DNA of 47,727 bases from Temnopleurus reevesii (Eukaryota > Echinodermata > Echinoidea > Temnopleuroida > Temnopleuridae), in the NCBI GenBank assembly GCA_036244855.1, contig BQKZ01000742.1, positions 26,046 through 73,772 of the forward strand. Reading direction: 5' to 3'. The notes beneath the pieces were generated by a model, which saw nothing but the letters and a program-made list of their open reading frames with translations, made no database searches and was not told where the DNA came from. The translations under genes were made by a program, and so were the position numbers. This document shows positions 9,487-21,912 of this stretch, one piece after another (within the stretch, counting starts at the first letter, position 1; every line of letters starts with the position of its first letter).

Positions 9487-10299
9487 TTGGCGATCTAGAA
9501 GGGGTCGGTTTTAAAGTAGCGGCAAACCTTAATGATATCATCGGACAGAGGATGGTTGGGTTTAAAGAAGGACTGAGAACAGAAAGAAATGCGAATGTTG
9601 AGTATAAGCAAGGAGTAACGGTCGACAAAGAATGGGTAGAAGGAATGAGGAAAGAGGGAACAAGAGACAGAAAAAGATACATAGAACATTTGAATCTGAA
9701 AGTAAGCATGTTAAAAGTGAGCATAACAATTAATCTAATCTACCAAGCAGAGAGTCACTGGTTCAATCCCACAAGTAACTTGAATTTCATGAGACGGAAA
9801 TTAATCCAAGGGAGGTAAATTAAGAGTTTCCTTTATTACAATCATCATCATATTCTGGTGCGAAGCTAATACTTAAAGAACCACTTTCTATTCAATTACA
9901 AAAAAAAAACATATATTTGTTTGAAGTTCCAGATAAATCTAACAATAGATTTCATAAAAATGCTTCAGGATAATTAAAGAAAATGGACAAATACAGTTTG
10001 CAGGAAATACCATGAAAGGAAAATTATCCGGAGGGGAGAAAAAGAACGAAAAGGAGCACAGAAGAAAGAAAACAAATGAAGATTCCGACATAGATAAATA
10101 CAGATGACATGTTTCATATCATAATGCTGAAAATAAGGAACTTGAACTTCTCAGGATAAAAATGAACTTTCCCATCATTGCATTTCTTTTTTTCTTCTTA
10201 CATGTACATTCCTTCAGAAGTAAAAGGTAATAGGAGAAGGTTTTACATTTCAACAAGTGGAATTCGAGAAAAGATGATGCAAAAAGAGTGAAATTCAAT

Positions 10300-12190
10300 A
10301 GCATTGAGAGTTGATACAGTCCACAAAAAAAATCATCAACTGACTATTGTAACCTGCAAACAAGAAAAGATTGTTAGATAGGTGAAAGAAAGAAAGAGAG
10401 AGAGAGAGAGCACAAGAATTTGAATTTGAAAGTTTGACGAAATAGAAATGGTCAAGCAAATAAAAGGAAAAGAATAATATACAAGATTGAAGAGAAGAAA
10501 AAGAAATATAGGAAAACTGCAGAGATGTTGCAATAAAAGAGTAAATTGTTAGATAGATTTCAATTGATACCTTCAAAGAGAAGAGATTAAGGAGACGGAA
10601 TTAAAAAACAATGAATGATTAAAAAACAAAGTAATGTGCAATTTTTGAAAGATTAAAAAAAGGAGAAATAAAGAAGAAATTGATAAAGTACGTTCAAATG
10701 GATCTTGTCAAAAGAGAAGAGATAAGGAGAATGAATAAAGAGATATAGAGAGAAAAAATAAAAGAATGTGAAATTTGGGAAAGGTACAAAAAAAGCTATG
10801 GAAAAGAAAGAGAGTAATGATGAGGAAAGAAAAAATGGAGGAGATTGTGATGAAGTAAAGGGTGAACGGTTCAGATGGATCTTGTGCGGTCTAAGTCAAG
10901 TCCACAAAGCTATGGATTACAACCCAAACGTCAAAATCACCAGGAAGCAAAAACTGCTCGATGATCAGTATATTAACTCGTCGCTGAGCCCGAAGAGAAC
11001 TGACCAAAAGCCAAGAAGAATACTGCCTCGTCTCGCGTTACCAAACTCTTCCCAATAACAAGCCTTCTTACGAGGTGTATTTCTTAATTGTGCCGTATAG
11101 CAATCAGTATATGATACTCTGACAATATATAGAAATTATTATACATGTCTTAGTCATATGTGATGAAGGATGGAAGATATTGGAAGATCCATATATAGAT
11201 ACATGTAGATAGATAGAGCAAGTAAGGATAAAAAAAAAAAATAAAAAATGATGAGAAAAACATGCAGTTGAAAAGGAAAATGGTTAAATAGCTCACAAAA
11301 TAGTTGCCTGAAACTGAAAAGAAGTACAATTAATTTGACATTAAATGTAAATATAGGCTGCACAGTTTGCCTCATACTTTCAATTAAAATTTATTGTCAT
11401 TTTACTGTACTCTTTTTTGTTACAGGTCCCAAATGTAATTTGCTCTTACATTTTCTTTCTTTCTTTATTTCCACAATGCATTAATATTACCATCAGTCAT
11501 TGTTCAATTGTGAGAAATATAATAGGCTCCAATATATATTCTGAAAATGGGGGAGATAAATGGAAACCAAAACTGATAACGGTGATAATTTAGTGCCAAT
11601 CAAAAATACTGGTCCCTTATAATGGAAGGCGATTATAAACAATAGAAGGAAATGAATGGAAACTAAAGATTGAGAGAAAAAGAGAGAGAGAGAGAGAAAT
11701 AGGTAGGGTGGAAATAGGTAGAAAGATAGATGAAAGAAAGAAAGAAAAGTAGAAAATTAATGAATGAAAGAGTTACATAAAATAAAGTATAGAGCGAAGG
11801 AGAACAGGAATGTATGTATGGGTGTGTCTGAGAGAGAAATATCAAATAAAAGAAAGGGAAAGATAGCAAACAGATAAGTATCAACCAAGCATACAGAAGA
11901 CATATTCAACATAAATGTTAAGAGTGAGAGGAAAGAGAGGGAAAACTTACTGAAAACAGAAGTACAGAATTTATAAAAACATGTGGAAATCAAGAAACAT
12001 AAATAACAGAGAGATCTCCATCCAGTACAAATATGGATGTTACATGTGCGAGAGTGAAAATAAGAGAGTATTAAATAAAAGAGAAATAAGAAAAATGAAA
12101 AATGAGACAGAGAGGGAGAGAGAGAGCCTGGAAACAAGAGCTATACAGAGATGCAGAGAGAGTGAGAAGAACAGGGCCAGATAAAAGAAT
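10300..12190. repeat. Long purine-biased domain with GA microsatellites
   Basis: Plus-strand A/G-rich sequence spans about 1.9 kb, with pure GA runs at 10394-10410 and 11681-11698 and GAGA-rich sequence at 12105-12125. Open frames in it are Lys/Arg/Glu-rich on plus and Phe/Leu/Ser-rich on minus, with no domain. Confidence 0.8.
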
Positions 12191-12289
12191 TCATCAATCT
12201 GTACAAAAGACATATTTGCTTCAATATTTGTATCATGCCATATTAGCAGTATCAGCATTCGAATATACCCTCTGATCCACTTTCCCAAC

Positions 12290-12700
12290 CAGCTGTTTGC
12301 TTGCTGGGGACGATCGCTAGTGTATCGGAATCTCGCGAGACTTGTAATTTACTGAAACTTAATCGGGCGACCATTTAAACCGTATACAGGTCTTTTCTTA
12401 ATCTCTATAAAGGAGAGTAAAAAAGATGGGTACAGAGGAGGAATGGTGGGAGAGCTTTGGACGGCCACAAGCAGTTTCCAGGCACGGCTCTTTCAAGTGA
12501 TCCGACAAAAAGAAAAGAGTGGAATTTGTAATAAAAGAAGGGAGGAAATATGCTGACTGTTGGATCGTTTTCATCGTCTTCAGCTTGTTTATTGCAATCG
12601 ATAAATGAAACCTCTTGTTCGGTAGCTCGTACACACCTCGCGGGGGCGCACTCCCGACGCGACGCAAAGAAGAGGCATGGAAAAATAACGGCTGCGGTGA
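12290..12700. promoter_or_regulatory. GC-richer islands, candidate regulatory DNA
   Basis: Two CpG-containing patches lie here: 12290-12385 (CAGCTG, TCTCGCGAGA, ATCGGGCGACC) and 12590-12690 (CTCGCGGGGGCGCACTCCC). TCTCGCGAGA (12331-12340) is a perfect palindrome known in vertebrates as a promoter motif. An open frame at 12398-12667 minus has no recognisable domain. Confidence 0.3.
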
Positions 12701-14700
12701 AGTAATGAAGATTTAATGAAAGTGTAGTTATGGTTTAAGGACATTCTGGTAAATAGTATACTTTTAATGCCATCATTAAAACAGATAAATACAAACCTCT
12801 GTATCCCCTCAAAGCATTTCCGCTTGATGCTAGAACATGATCTCTCTCCCTCGCTCGTTCTTTGAACTTATATCATCTCTTCTACCTTATACTTCGCACA
12901 AGTGGCTCTCTGGCGCCAATCTAAATAGCTCTTGCAATTTCAGTCAAAAGGTACATAAAGGATAAGAGTATTAATGCCCAAGTTCTTGAGTGTTATGAGA
13001 TTCTGTGATATGAAATGGAAATCATTCCCTCAATAATTGTTGACTTTTCTCAAATGTTTAAATAAAACATATGTTACTTAATTGCAAATATGATACTTCT
13101 TCTTATATTTTTTTTTAGATTTGTAAGTTTTATTGCAACATCTGGAGAGGACATTTATACATTTATAGGAAAAATATTGACCAGCTAACAACGTTTTATA
13201 AGAAAAGAAATAGACAAGCCTAGTTTGATATCATTCAATAATTACAATAAATAATAGTGAGTGATATCAAGCAAAAGCTAAATAATGGAGTTTTCGAATT
13301 GACGGTTTCTTGATAGTTTCAAGAACTAAAACCCCACTGAAAGGCTCATAACTCGTGTCAGATGGTGGAATAACAAAATGGTGATAAGATATGTCTGATG
13401 CTCCCAAAAATCCGTCTACCATTCATCTCGGGCATATTGGCTACATAAACAAAGACTGCACTTTCTCTGTTGTCATAACTACCCTCTTTTACACTCTACC
13501 TGTTTTGAAATTAATTAGCAATAGCGATCTCATTATGATGGAAAATCATGAAAATAGATGCAAGATTGGTAAAAAATGGACCTTATCCAAACAACCCTGC
13601 AGATGGGGTGCGTGTGAGTACATTAGGACCTAAAATCACTTTTGCATTGATTTTGGATTGCGTTAATTTCCTACGAGGATTCGGAAAGACCAGGAACCAG
13701 GATACGCCCAAATCCGTGGTTTAATTCGTGGAAAATGGACACGAGTGACTGGAGTTTGGTGAAACGAAGCACAAATATCAACTTTAGGCAAGAGTGCAAT
13801 GACTCTTGATAGCGTAGATGGAAGGGAGAGGATTTGAGAGAGGTCTGAGTGAAAATATGATTCATAAAACAAGTGTCAGTTATGCTAAACGAGAGAATTT
13901 ACGGCAAGGGTGTGCCAAGAAAGGTGGGAATGTTTTGGTTTGAGCATTGGTAATGTATTGCTTGGGCACCATGTAAAGAGTATGTCCACATCAAATGAAG
14001 ATGATTTACAAAAAGGTGATTGTTTTATTTAAAAGCATGAAATAAAATAGTGTTTGGTGATTTGTTAAAAAGTTACTAATAAAAAAAAGTGCTTATCGAA
14101 CCTCTGAGATGAAATGGTTTTGATTTTGATGTAATACATATGTGCTCACTAGTGGACCTATGCAAATGTGCTTCATTTTGTAACATTTTATTCCCAATGT
14201 GTGATCTGTTCTATCTATCCTTAAAATACCTCCGTTATCTACCTGAGTACCAACTTGATTTAATTCTTCTCTTTTTCACTTATCATATATCATTTCTAAA
14301 CTTTTACATGTAGTTGTGTACTAAAGGTAGGGCCTTCATTAGAATTGCTTATGAATTAGTAAGCCAGTTTGCTAATATATTCAAATTCATGCCAGTTTCT
14401 TTCCCCCCATTCTACACATACATTGAAACTCAAATATTTTTTTAATTTGGGTAAAGAAATCACCAAATTCTACTCAATTTTATCTTATCTGGCTTAATTT
14501 TTGTTGAGACACCCTGTAGTCAGCGTTGAGCTATTAAAGACTGACAGATGGATGGGTGTATTGGAGCGGAGATACACCTAGTAGCCCTGAAATAATTACC
14601 TCTCATGTTATACCATCAAACACAGCAATACCGAGCTAACAACCACACCGCTCAACTAACCCTTCCTTATCCCGCCCGCTACCTGTATGCAAAAGCCCCT
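12700..14700. other. Intronic DNA with no recognised gene
   Basis: AT-rich sequence. The open frames at 13391-13633 plus and 13663-13872 minus have no recognisable domain or good splice context. A slightly GC-richer patch lies at 13670-13760. Confidence 0.5.
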
Positions 14701-14711
14701 TTCACAACCAG

Positions 14712-14741
14712 ATAGTAAGATGATTTAAATCATCATACTAT
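14712..14741. repeat. 30-bp near-perfect palindrome
   Basis: ATAGTAAGATGATTT is followed with no spacer by AAATCATCATACTAT, which is its reverse complement except for one pair. Confidence 0.8.
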
Positions 14742-14989
14742 TCTTTCTCCATCTGTCTCTATCTGTAATGCGGAGGTAGTTTGAAAGCACAAACCCGAGA
14801 CTTTCGGTATGTGAATGTGCAGAGCATGATACAGGGCATGCGCTGTGAGACTACATCACACACATACAGCATTGCTCTATCCTCAGTCTAGGGGAGAGCA
14901 CGAGACACACATAGAGACACACAGTGTATACCCTGTATCACTCTCTGTGTTTGTGCACAACGAAACCAAAGGGTCTGTTCTTGCAGACT

Positions 14990-15302
14990 AATGTGGAGGC
15001 GTCTTGGTGTACTGGGTATGACTCTCTCCTTTCAACCAAAGGGTCTGCAATTTGAATCCGATCCGTGGTGGAAGTTTCTTTCCTGTGGTGGAAGTTTCTT
15101 TCAACAAGAAATTCATCCACATTTCGTTGCACTCAACCCAGGTGAGGTGAATGGGTAGCTAGCAGGGGTGTTGATTTCTTGATATGCAAAGTGCGTTGTG
15201 TATGCTGGGCTAAAGCCAGGGTAATAATAATGCAAAACGCCTTGAGCACTCAGCAGAGTAGATAGGTGCGCTAGATAAATTGCATCAATTATCATTATTA
15301 TC
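14990..15302 (+). mobile_element. tRNA-derived SINE, plus orientation (near full length)
   Basis: An A-box-like TGGTGTACTGGGTATGACTC (about 15005) and a B-box-like TTTGAATCCGATCC (about 15050) form the tRNA-like head. The core AAGAAATTCATCCACATTTC, TGCACTCAACCCAGGTGAGG and TGAATGGGTAGC follow, then GCTAAAGCCAGGGTAATAAT, GCGCTAGATAAAT and an ATTATTAT tail. A 19-bp stretch (GTGGTGGAAGTTTCTTTCC-type) is duplicated at 15065-15102. Confidence 0.75.
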
Positions 15303-16443
15303 TCCATTTCTCATGCTCTCACTTTCTGTCTCCCACATACATACTTTCCCTAAATCATTTTCTTTGTGATTCCTCTTTTTCTCTCAGAATGAAGACAATT
15401 CTGTTTTCATTCTTCTATTTGCTGCGTTATATTTATACAACCTATATTAACTCAAATGAAGCCAATTAACCTGGTTTTATAGATGACTATTCTACTACAT
15501 TTTGTGATATCAATATTTGTTTGAATTGAAGATAAATTCTTCTGAACACAATAAAGGAGATAAATGATATGATGATTGGTATATTACAAATATTGCATTA
15601 CGATCATATATCATGATATCATTTTACAAATCAACAGAGTGATTTATGTATGCTTTCCTTGTAGAAATTTAATAATTGTCACTTTTTATATGACTTCTTT
15701 TATCATTGAATCTTTCCAGTTTGTTGTTAAAGGTACAGTTAGAAACTCATAATACAAGAATAGCCATTGACCAACATCGCCATTGTACTTTCATAATGGA
15801 TTAATTTTCAAATGTGAATAGGGTCCATTCTGGTGGAAGGGAGGAGGGAAAACGAAGCCCAATCCATTTCAGTTCCTTCACGGCAAGGTGGGCAAAGAAA
15901 ACATTGCCAAACTGGCGCGGGCAGACCGATTCATCGCAGCAAAAAGAAGATCGGCACGCAACAATGAGATCAGTAAAATATCCGAGAACTAATGGATAGG
16001 AAAAAGAGTACAAAGGAATAGGACCTGTGCATTCCAAAATCACTGCTCTGCTAAAAAAATAACAAAATGAACAAAAAGAATATATAAATCTATTCATTTA
16101 AATGGGAATAATTGTTACTTAAGAAGACAAGCTCCTAGTGTTTATTAAAAAAACAAGATTCAAAAGAAATGGTAGGTTTAGCCATTGCAGAAATCTTTAA
16201 AATAACATATCGTCAGTCGGATTATTTCATGACAAGTATTTTGTACCACATAGCAATATATATACTTATATTTTCACCATAACTGAATGATTTTAAGTAT
16301 GAATAACACAACTCAACTACACATAATCAGTTCACTCTTTTGTAATCGACAAATGAAAGGATATTTTTCCACAAATATATTTTCTACAAAGTCATCTACT
16401 TTCTATCTATCAGTTAGTCCTGAAAATCTCTATGGTAGAAAGA

Positions 16444-16479
<36 letters not shown>

Positions 16480-17300
16480 AAGCGAGAGAGATAAGAGAAA
16501 AGAGAGAGAGAGATGGAGATATAGGGTGAAGGACATAGACATAAAATAAGAAGGATGGAGAAACAAAAAGATTCAGGTTTGGCTGCTGGCAAATTATAAG
16601 AAATATTTTGAAAACATCCCCTTACAACATAAAAATCTTTCTACCTATAGGTTAGCTGTATACATGTGGACAATTGTCCAATTTACTAATTGACTATCCG
16701 AGTTGTACTTTTTAAGGACCCACATTCACTCAATTTTCATTTCCTAAGTATCACATCAGAACAGTTGGATCCTGAGCCTCCCCCCTAAAAAATCCCTCAG
16801 AACAACAAAAGACGGGTGTAGGGGTGGGACAACGAACTGGTGAACTAATGATCTGGTAGAATTACAAAGTGCACCACCTCATCAAAATACCAAAAACAAA
16901 GATCCTCTAGAACTAAAGCCATTCCACACTTATGGTCCTCATCATGCATGAATTCTAGGTGCATATTCATTAGTAATAAATGTTGACTTCAACCGCTTTA
17001 AAACTACAGGAGCTCAATACTTCATAGTGAAATTGGTGAAATTTTGAAGTGGGCTTGCGCGACCACATCGCACTGAAGACATAATGGGGGTTTTGTGTCC
17101 ATAATCACATCATTACAAATGGGTGATTTTGACATATTTTGATGAAGAATTAAAAATCAATGAGTTCCCAAGAGGGTAAGGAAAAGGTGAATCCTTTATG
17201 AGTCACACCCAAAGATAAAGCCAAAAAGAAAGATTGTTTAGTTGCCCACCACTATCCCATCCTCTGAAAATGCCTAAATAATTGTACTTTTTGCACTTTT
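15303..17300. other. AT-rich intron with a GA microsatellite and one GC-richer patch
   Basis: No gene is recognised. A pure GA run lies at 16446-16477 and purine-rich sequence continues to 16530. A GC-richer patch at 15820-15975 (GGAGGGAAAACGAAGCCC, GGCGCGGGCAGACCG) overlaps open frames on both strands with no domain. Confidence 0.6.
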
Positions 17301-17363
17301 CACCCACAAAGAAATATCCAATTAAATTCATTGATGAATAAGCTATTAGGGCAAAGTAATGGT

Positions 17364-17381
17364 GGGGGGGGGGGGGGGGGG
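17364..17381. repeat. Homopolymer G run (18 G)
   Basis: An uninterrupted G run on the plus strand, which is poly-C in Robo pre-mRNA. Its length is likely variable and prone to sequencing error. Confidence 0.95.
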
Positions 17382-17639
17382 AAGCTGTAAGACAAATGAC
17401 TTTCCATCAGATTGAGAATAAAATAATGCAAAGAAATTAAACTGAAATCATGAAATTCTCTGTTAGCAAATATAACAGAGGTTTTCAAAAAAATGTATAC
17501 ACAAAAGAGCATTTAAGAGTAACCATTCTAGCCTTAATCGTACTCCTTCATCATCAAGTTTGTAACAGAAACAATCCTGGACATTTGAAAATATCAAATC
17601 ATATTTCATATCAAACCATTAAAGATAATCCTTCAAAAC

Positions 17640-17905
17640 TAAGCATTCAGACCGGAAGTGCTTCCCAAATCAACTTTTTATTGTCACCTGTTACCCCTTT
17701 CCGCATGGTCCCACACACTCATAAATATGTATGGTCACAAGTCGCCTATCGAGTGACCCCAAATCGGACTCCCGAACGAAACCTAGCCCATCGTCTGAAG
17801 ATCGTTTCATATCTCGCCCAAAGCATTAGTAATTCCGGTCACATACGTTCCATTTTCGTAATTTGCCAATCGAGATCGGAGCTCCACAACACCGGACTAT
17901 AGAAG
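17640..17905. promoter_or_regulatory. GC-richer island, candidate regulatory DNA
   Basis: Repeat-free, CpG-containing sequence (GACCGGAAGTGC with an ETS-like CCGGAAGT at about 17653, GTCGCCTATCGAGTGACCCC, GCCAATCGAGATCGGAGC). A 150-codon plus frame (17450-17902) covers it, but the first half is ordinary AT-rich sequence and no domain is visible. I regard the frame as a by-product of low stop density in GC-richer DNA. Confidence 0.35.
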
Positions 17906-19300
17906 ATTTACTAGTAAAGATTTAGGAGTAATTAGCTAAAAAGCGGCATTGTGCTTCTCTTTGTTCAATTCCTATTTCTCTGATTAAAACATGGTGTAAA
18001 TCTTGACAGATAAAAGTGCATATAACCTTTTTTATCCAATTTGAAACAATCTAGGAATTGTTGCATGTATGCGTTCAATATGTGGTCAACTTTTTGACAT
18101 ATACATGCTGTAATACGAGATGATTTCGCCAAAAAGATATCCGTTTTCTTCTACTAGTTTGAAATAATCAGTCAAATGGGGAATTACTCCCTCCTTTCCT
18201 ATAGCCGCAAGCTATTCCAAGTCATTCTAATCTCCTTTCCGTTCTGTCTAGCCCCGTACAGGAACAAAAAGGACACCATTTTTCATACAAAACATGGCAT
18301 GTGATTTCATGATCGTGAATGCCGAAAAATCAATGAGCTAACACCTGTTTAATGCCCATTTAGTTAATAGATGAAGCACTGCTCTTACTTAATTAAAGTG
18401 TTCATGGTGTAAATGCATTGCCTTTTTAAGAAAGATTAATTTGGGATGGAAACCTTCACTTTTTCATGCAAAATGTTTAATGACGGATTTTCAGTTTTCA
18501 ATAATTGATCTTTACATATCAATCACAATTTTTGATCATCAAATAACTTTAAATAGCATAAACTGTAGAAGTATACATTTTATTAATGATTCTCTGGTAC
18601 CACTCAATTTTCTTTGCATAATGGTTACCATCAGGTAATCTGATATTTGCAGTATCATATTGCAATGTAATAATTCATAATATTTCAATGATTCTATTTC
18701 ATACAAGTTTATTATATTCAAAGTATTAAGACAGGTATTTGGGTGAAACTGATTTTTTTTGGTGGGGGAGGGTGTTCATTTTACATTAAAAAGTTACATT
18801 TTTGAAAAAAAATCACTTCTTTTGCAAAAGCAATAAATATCAAAATTTGTTCTCATTCATGAACAATAATTAAATTTTGACACATAAAAACAAATACCCT
18901 TTAAATGTGGAGAAAAGTTTTGATAAATTTCAAGATTTAATCACCAATTCATATCTTTAAGAGACTCAGACAAAGGCTTCAACATAAAAAGACTAATTTC
19001 AGCCTGGGATCCATTTTCATCAAAATGCCTTATGAAAGCAAGAACCATCTGCTTCAAACACATAATGATATGTATGTCGAACATGAATTAAACTACGACT
19101 TAAGAATTCCCTTCCATGTCTTAAAAGCTTCTATCCTGATGTTTTCCTTCCGAAAATGACTCTATACCCCGAGTCCCGATGTTGCCTGGCCTAACTAGCA
19201 ATGGAACAAAGGACGATTATCATTTTGATTAGGAAAGCATGTCATTAGACGAGAAAATTAACTCCAATTTGCAAGTATTTCTGATTGCTCTTTGACGGTC
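17906..19300. other. AT-rich intron, no recognised gene
   Basis: No repeat family or coding signal was recognised, apart from a moderate patch near 18180-18260. Confidence 0.5.
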
Positions 19301-20070
19301 ACGGTCAGGAAGGAATAAGCGGCAATCAGCCGTCGTCGTATTGATCATTTCCCCCCTTTTCTGACGATGGTGGCGGGGAGGGGGCAAGGAGATGGGAGAA
19401 GTTCTCTAAAATGTTATTCTAAGCAATTCTGTTTATTTGATCAAAAAGAGGCGATTGGGAAATTCGATTCCACCCGGGCCGGGGGTCGAGGGGAAAGTGA
19501 TTTAGCGAATTGCAAAGAATCACATTATGCTGACAATGTCATGGTTGCGGGTATTTAAGTCGTTGATGGCCGTCGTTCAGCGGTGTGTGTGTTCAGGAAA
19601 CTGCGAGCGTCGCACCTACGGGTCGGGAGGGGTTTAAAGACCAAAAAGCTTTCGTGGCCGCTGGTACAAGTTCCAGCTCTTGTCCTACGCATCGATCCGC
19701 CCCCCATCGAACACAAACTGGTGTTATTCCAAGTCCAGGCAATGCTTTTCAATCTCGGGGACCCCATCGTGGAAACCCGATCCTGGTCGCCCCTCCAAGA
19801 AAAACCTGACGTGTGATTTAGTGAGGTGGGACTGCTAATCCTAACCCGGAGCCACGGCAATGCTTCCCTTTCCACAACACAAGCCTCATCGATGCTCCCA
19901 ACAAAATCAACAAGACGTCCCAGTTACTTTCTCATACACCTCTCCCAACATCATTTGCGGATACTGAAAACATCTGCCCGACGATTCCTCTCGCGTTTTT
20001 CCCACCATGCCGAGCGCGTGCCTCTCATAGGTCGCAGCCCTCCTCTCCCATCTAGAGATTTAAATGCTAC
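19300..20070. promoter_or_regulatory. Largest GC-richer, CpG-containing island in the intron
   Basis: About 770 bp has clearly higher GC than its flanks and no dispersed repeats. Words seen include TGTTTATTTGATCAAAAAG (Fox/TCF-like, about 19430), CACCCGGGCCGGGGGTCGAG (19472-19491) and ATTGATCATT. Several open frames (19555-19875 minus; 19583-19816 and 19826-20134 plus) overlap in conflicting frames with no recognisable domain. It may be an enhancer, an internal promoter or an unrecognised non-coding exon. Confidence 0.4.
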
Positions 20071-20940
20071 TAATGCTGAAATAACAACGCATTGTTTCCA
20101 CAACGTGTATAAGCACCCCAGGTATTGTCTCTGAGTTAGTTCTTCTAATGACATAACCCTACGGCTGAAATTCTTGTGTTTTATCATCATAGAAAACGTG
20201 CCAGAATTTATTTCCAGCTTTCAATGTCAAAACATTGCCAAATATGGCTAAATATACTTTTTATCATAATATTGAAAGAAGCCGTCCTTTCCAACTTATA
20301 AAATAACACTGATTCCAGCTACAGAAGAAAAAGCTTAAATTTCTGGATTTCTTGTTTACTACAAAATGGACCAGTACTTTTCTTTTGCCTATTCACCTAT
20401 TCAACTATAGATATAAAGAAGAATGCTGCACAAAGAAAAGCATAGAGCAAAATTTCAATTTCTTTAACCACCTTTAAATGAACTTCGTTGCCTCATGTCC
20501 CCTTAAAAAATATTGTAAAGCCAACATTGGGGCATTGAATTATTGGGGAGGGTGGGGTTAATATTTTGGATTTCTCAGAGATTTAATAAACAAAATGATA
20601 TCGATCGAGTGTATTCTTTATCTCCAAAAATGATGTATCAATTTCCAGATGTAACATTAATTCTTTACAATTTTATTTGTAGCAAACAAATAGTAAGAAA
20701 TATCTTCACTATCACTATCATTAGCATCATCATCAACAACATTGTCAGTATTTGTTCAAAGTTCATCTAAAATGAAGACACATAATCATTAGATCCTTTT
20801 GTTGGTCTGAATTGCTATCACAATCTTATTAGATCCAGCTGTGTTAAAACATTTTGACAACTTCACTGATAGAGTCCTAATACAACTTAAATTATCATCA
20901 ACACTATCAATCTGCTGCCGTATTTCATAACGATTCTTTA

Positions 20941-21070
20941 AGCCCTGGTCACATAGGACCCAGAAAGCAACACGATTCACCCCGACTAGTTGTTCTGAGG
21001 CAGTAAAGTGTGAATTAACAAAGAGTCGGGATGAATCGTGTTGCTTCCGGGGTCCTATGTGACAAGGGCT
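20941..21070. mobile_element. MITE, GTCACATAG family (copy 2)
   Basis: A 130-bp element is bounded by TTA on both sides. AGCCCTGGTCACATAGGACC at the left is the inverted complement of GGTCCTATGTGACAAGGGCT at the right, and the arms continue through GCAACACGATTCA(CC) / (GG)ATGAATCGTGTTGC for over 50 bp each. The loop contains TTGTTCTGAGGCAGT. It is non-coding and could fold into a long hairpin. Confidence 0.9.
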
Positions 21071-21229
21071 TTATGTCTTTAAGTCATCCTTCCTTAAATT
21101 AAGCGCAATCATTTTCTAATGAAACTTCATTATCTTAAATGGCTTCTTTGTCCCCTTCTCCTGGTAAAATAATCATATAATTTCTGCTCACACACCAGGT
21201 TAAACATATTATTTGCACTAGCTCCTATG

Positions 21230-21480
21230 CCCTTATAGCGGGCATGTGATGTGTCTCCCTATTCATTCACCGCATCATTTCCATTACGGCAGAAAGCATC
21301 AAGAGACCTCGCAACAGCTCATTAAACAAAACGGTCATTAATTTGCTTCCAAGACAGTTGCGCTCATCTCGGGGTTCGAAAGACCCTTAAAACTAATCAG
21401 CCAATCGTCCTTGATGTCCCTTCACGAAGAGGACACTTAAATTACTTTATTTTATCTTCAGTCGTAGCATACCTGCGCAC
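21230..21480. promoter_or_regulatory. GC-richer island with homeodomain-like words
   Basis: Repeat-free sequence contains CAGCTCATTAAAC, GGTCATTAATTTGC and AACTAATCAGCCAATCG (a CCAAT word). It is flanked by AT-rich DNA and has no long open frame. Candidate enhancer. Confidence 0.35.
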
Positions 21481-21832
21481 AGTATGGTGATCATTAAATG
21501 AGTATGGTTGGAATGATGTTTCAATTAGATTCCACTGTCAGAATGGATTATCGGTTGTTCACTCCAACGATTCTTTCGCTCAGGATCCCATTCAGATTTT
21601 ATATAGCGGGAGGGGGGAGGGGGAAATTGCTTGCATTTGAATTCACAATAAACAATTCTGTTCAAGAAATATGAATAATTTTGTTATGTGTTTCACTTTG
21701 ATTTAAATCAATTTTAAGATATTTTATTTAGTTGTCCCATTTAAGCCATTGGCTACTGCATCAATTCTTTCCTCCATTCCCTCCTCCATTGTATTCTGCC
21801 TATCCTTTCTTCCATCTATTTATCTTTTCCCA

Positions 21833-21860
21833 CTATCTATCTATCTATCTATCTATCTAT
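21833..21860. repeat. (CTAT)n microsatellite
   Basis: About seven CTAT units on the plus strand. Both Ser/Tyr-rich open frames here are microsatellite translations. Confidence 0.95.
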
Positions 21861-21912
21861 TTATCCATGAATCCCCCATTCTTTCAAGAAATCCCTACAA
21901 TAAGGCCATTCA

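Noticed and set aside
14990..15060. A functional tRNA gene
   Set aside because: The A- and B-box-like sequences are diverged and are followed directly by the SINE core, so this is a SINE head.
17450..17902. 150-codon plus frame
   Set aside because: No recognisable domain, the first part is ordinary AT-rich DNA, and the stop-free length follows from the GC-richer patch. Kept only as a candidate regulatory island.
19555..20134. Several 75-106-codon frames on both strands
   Set aside because: They conflict in frame and strand, show no domain, and are explained by higher GC content.
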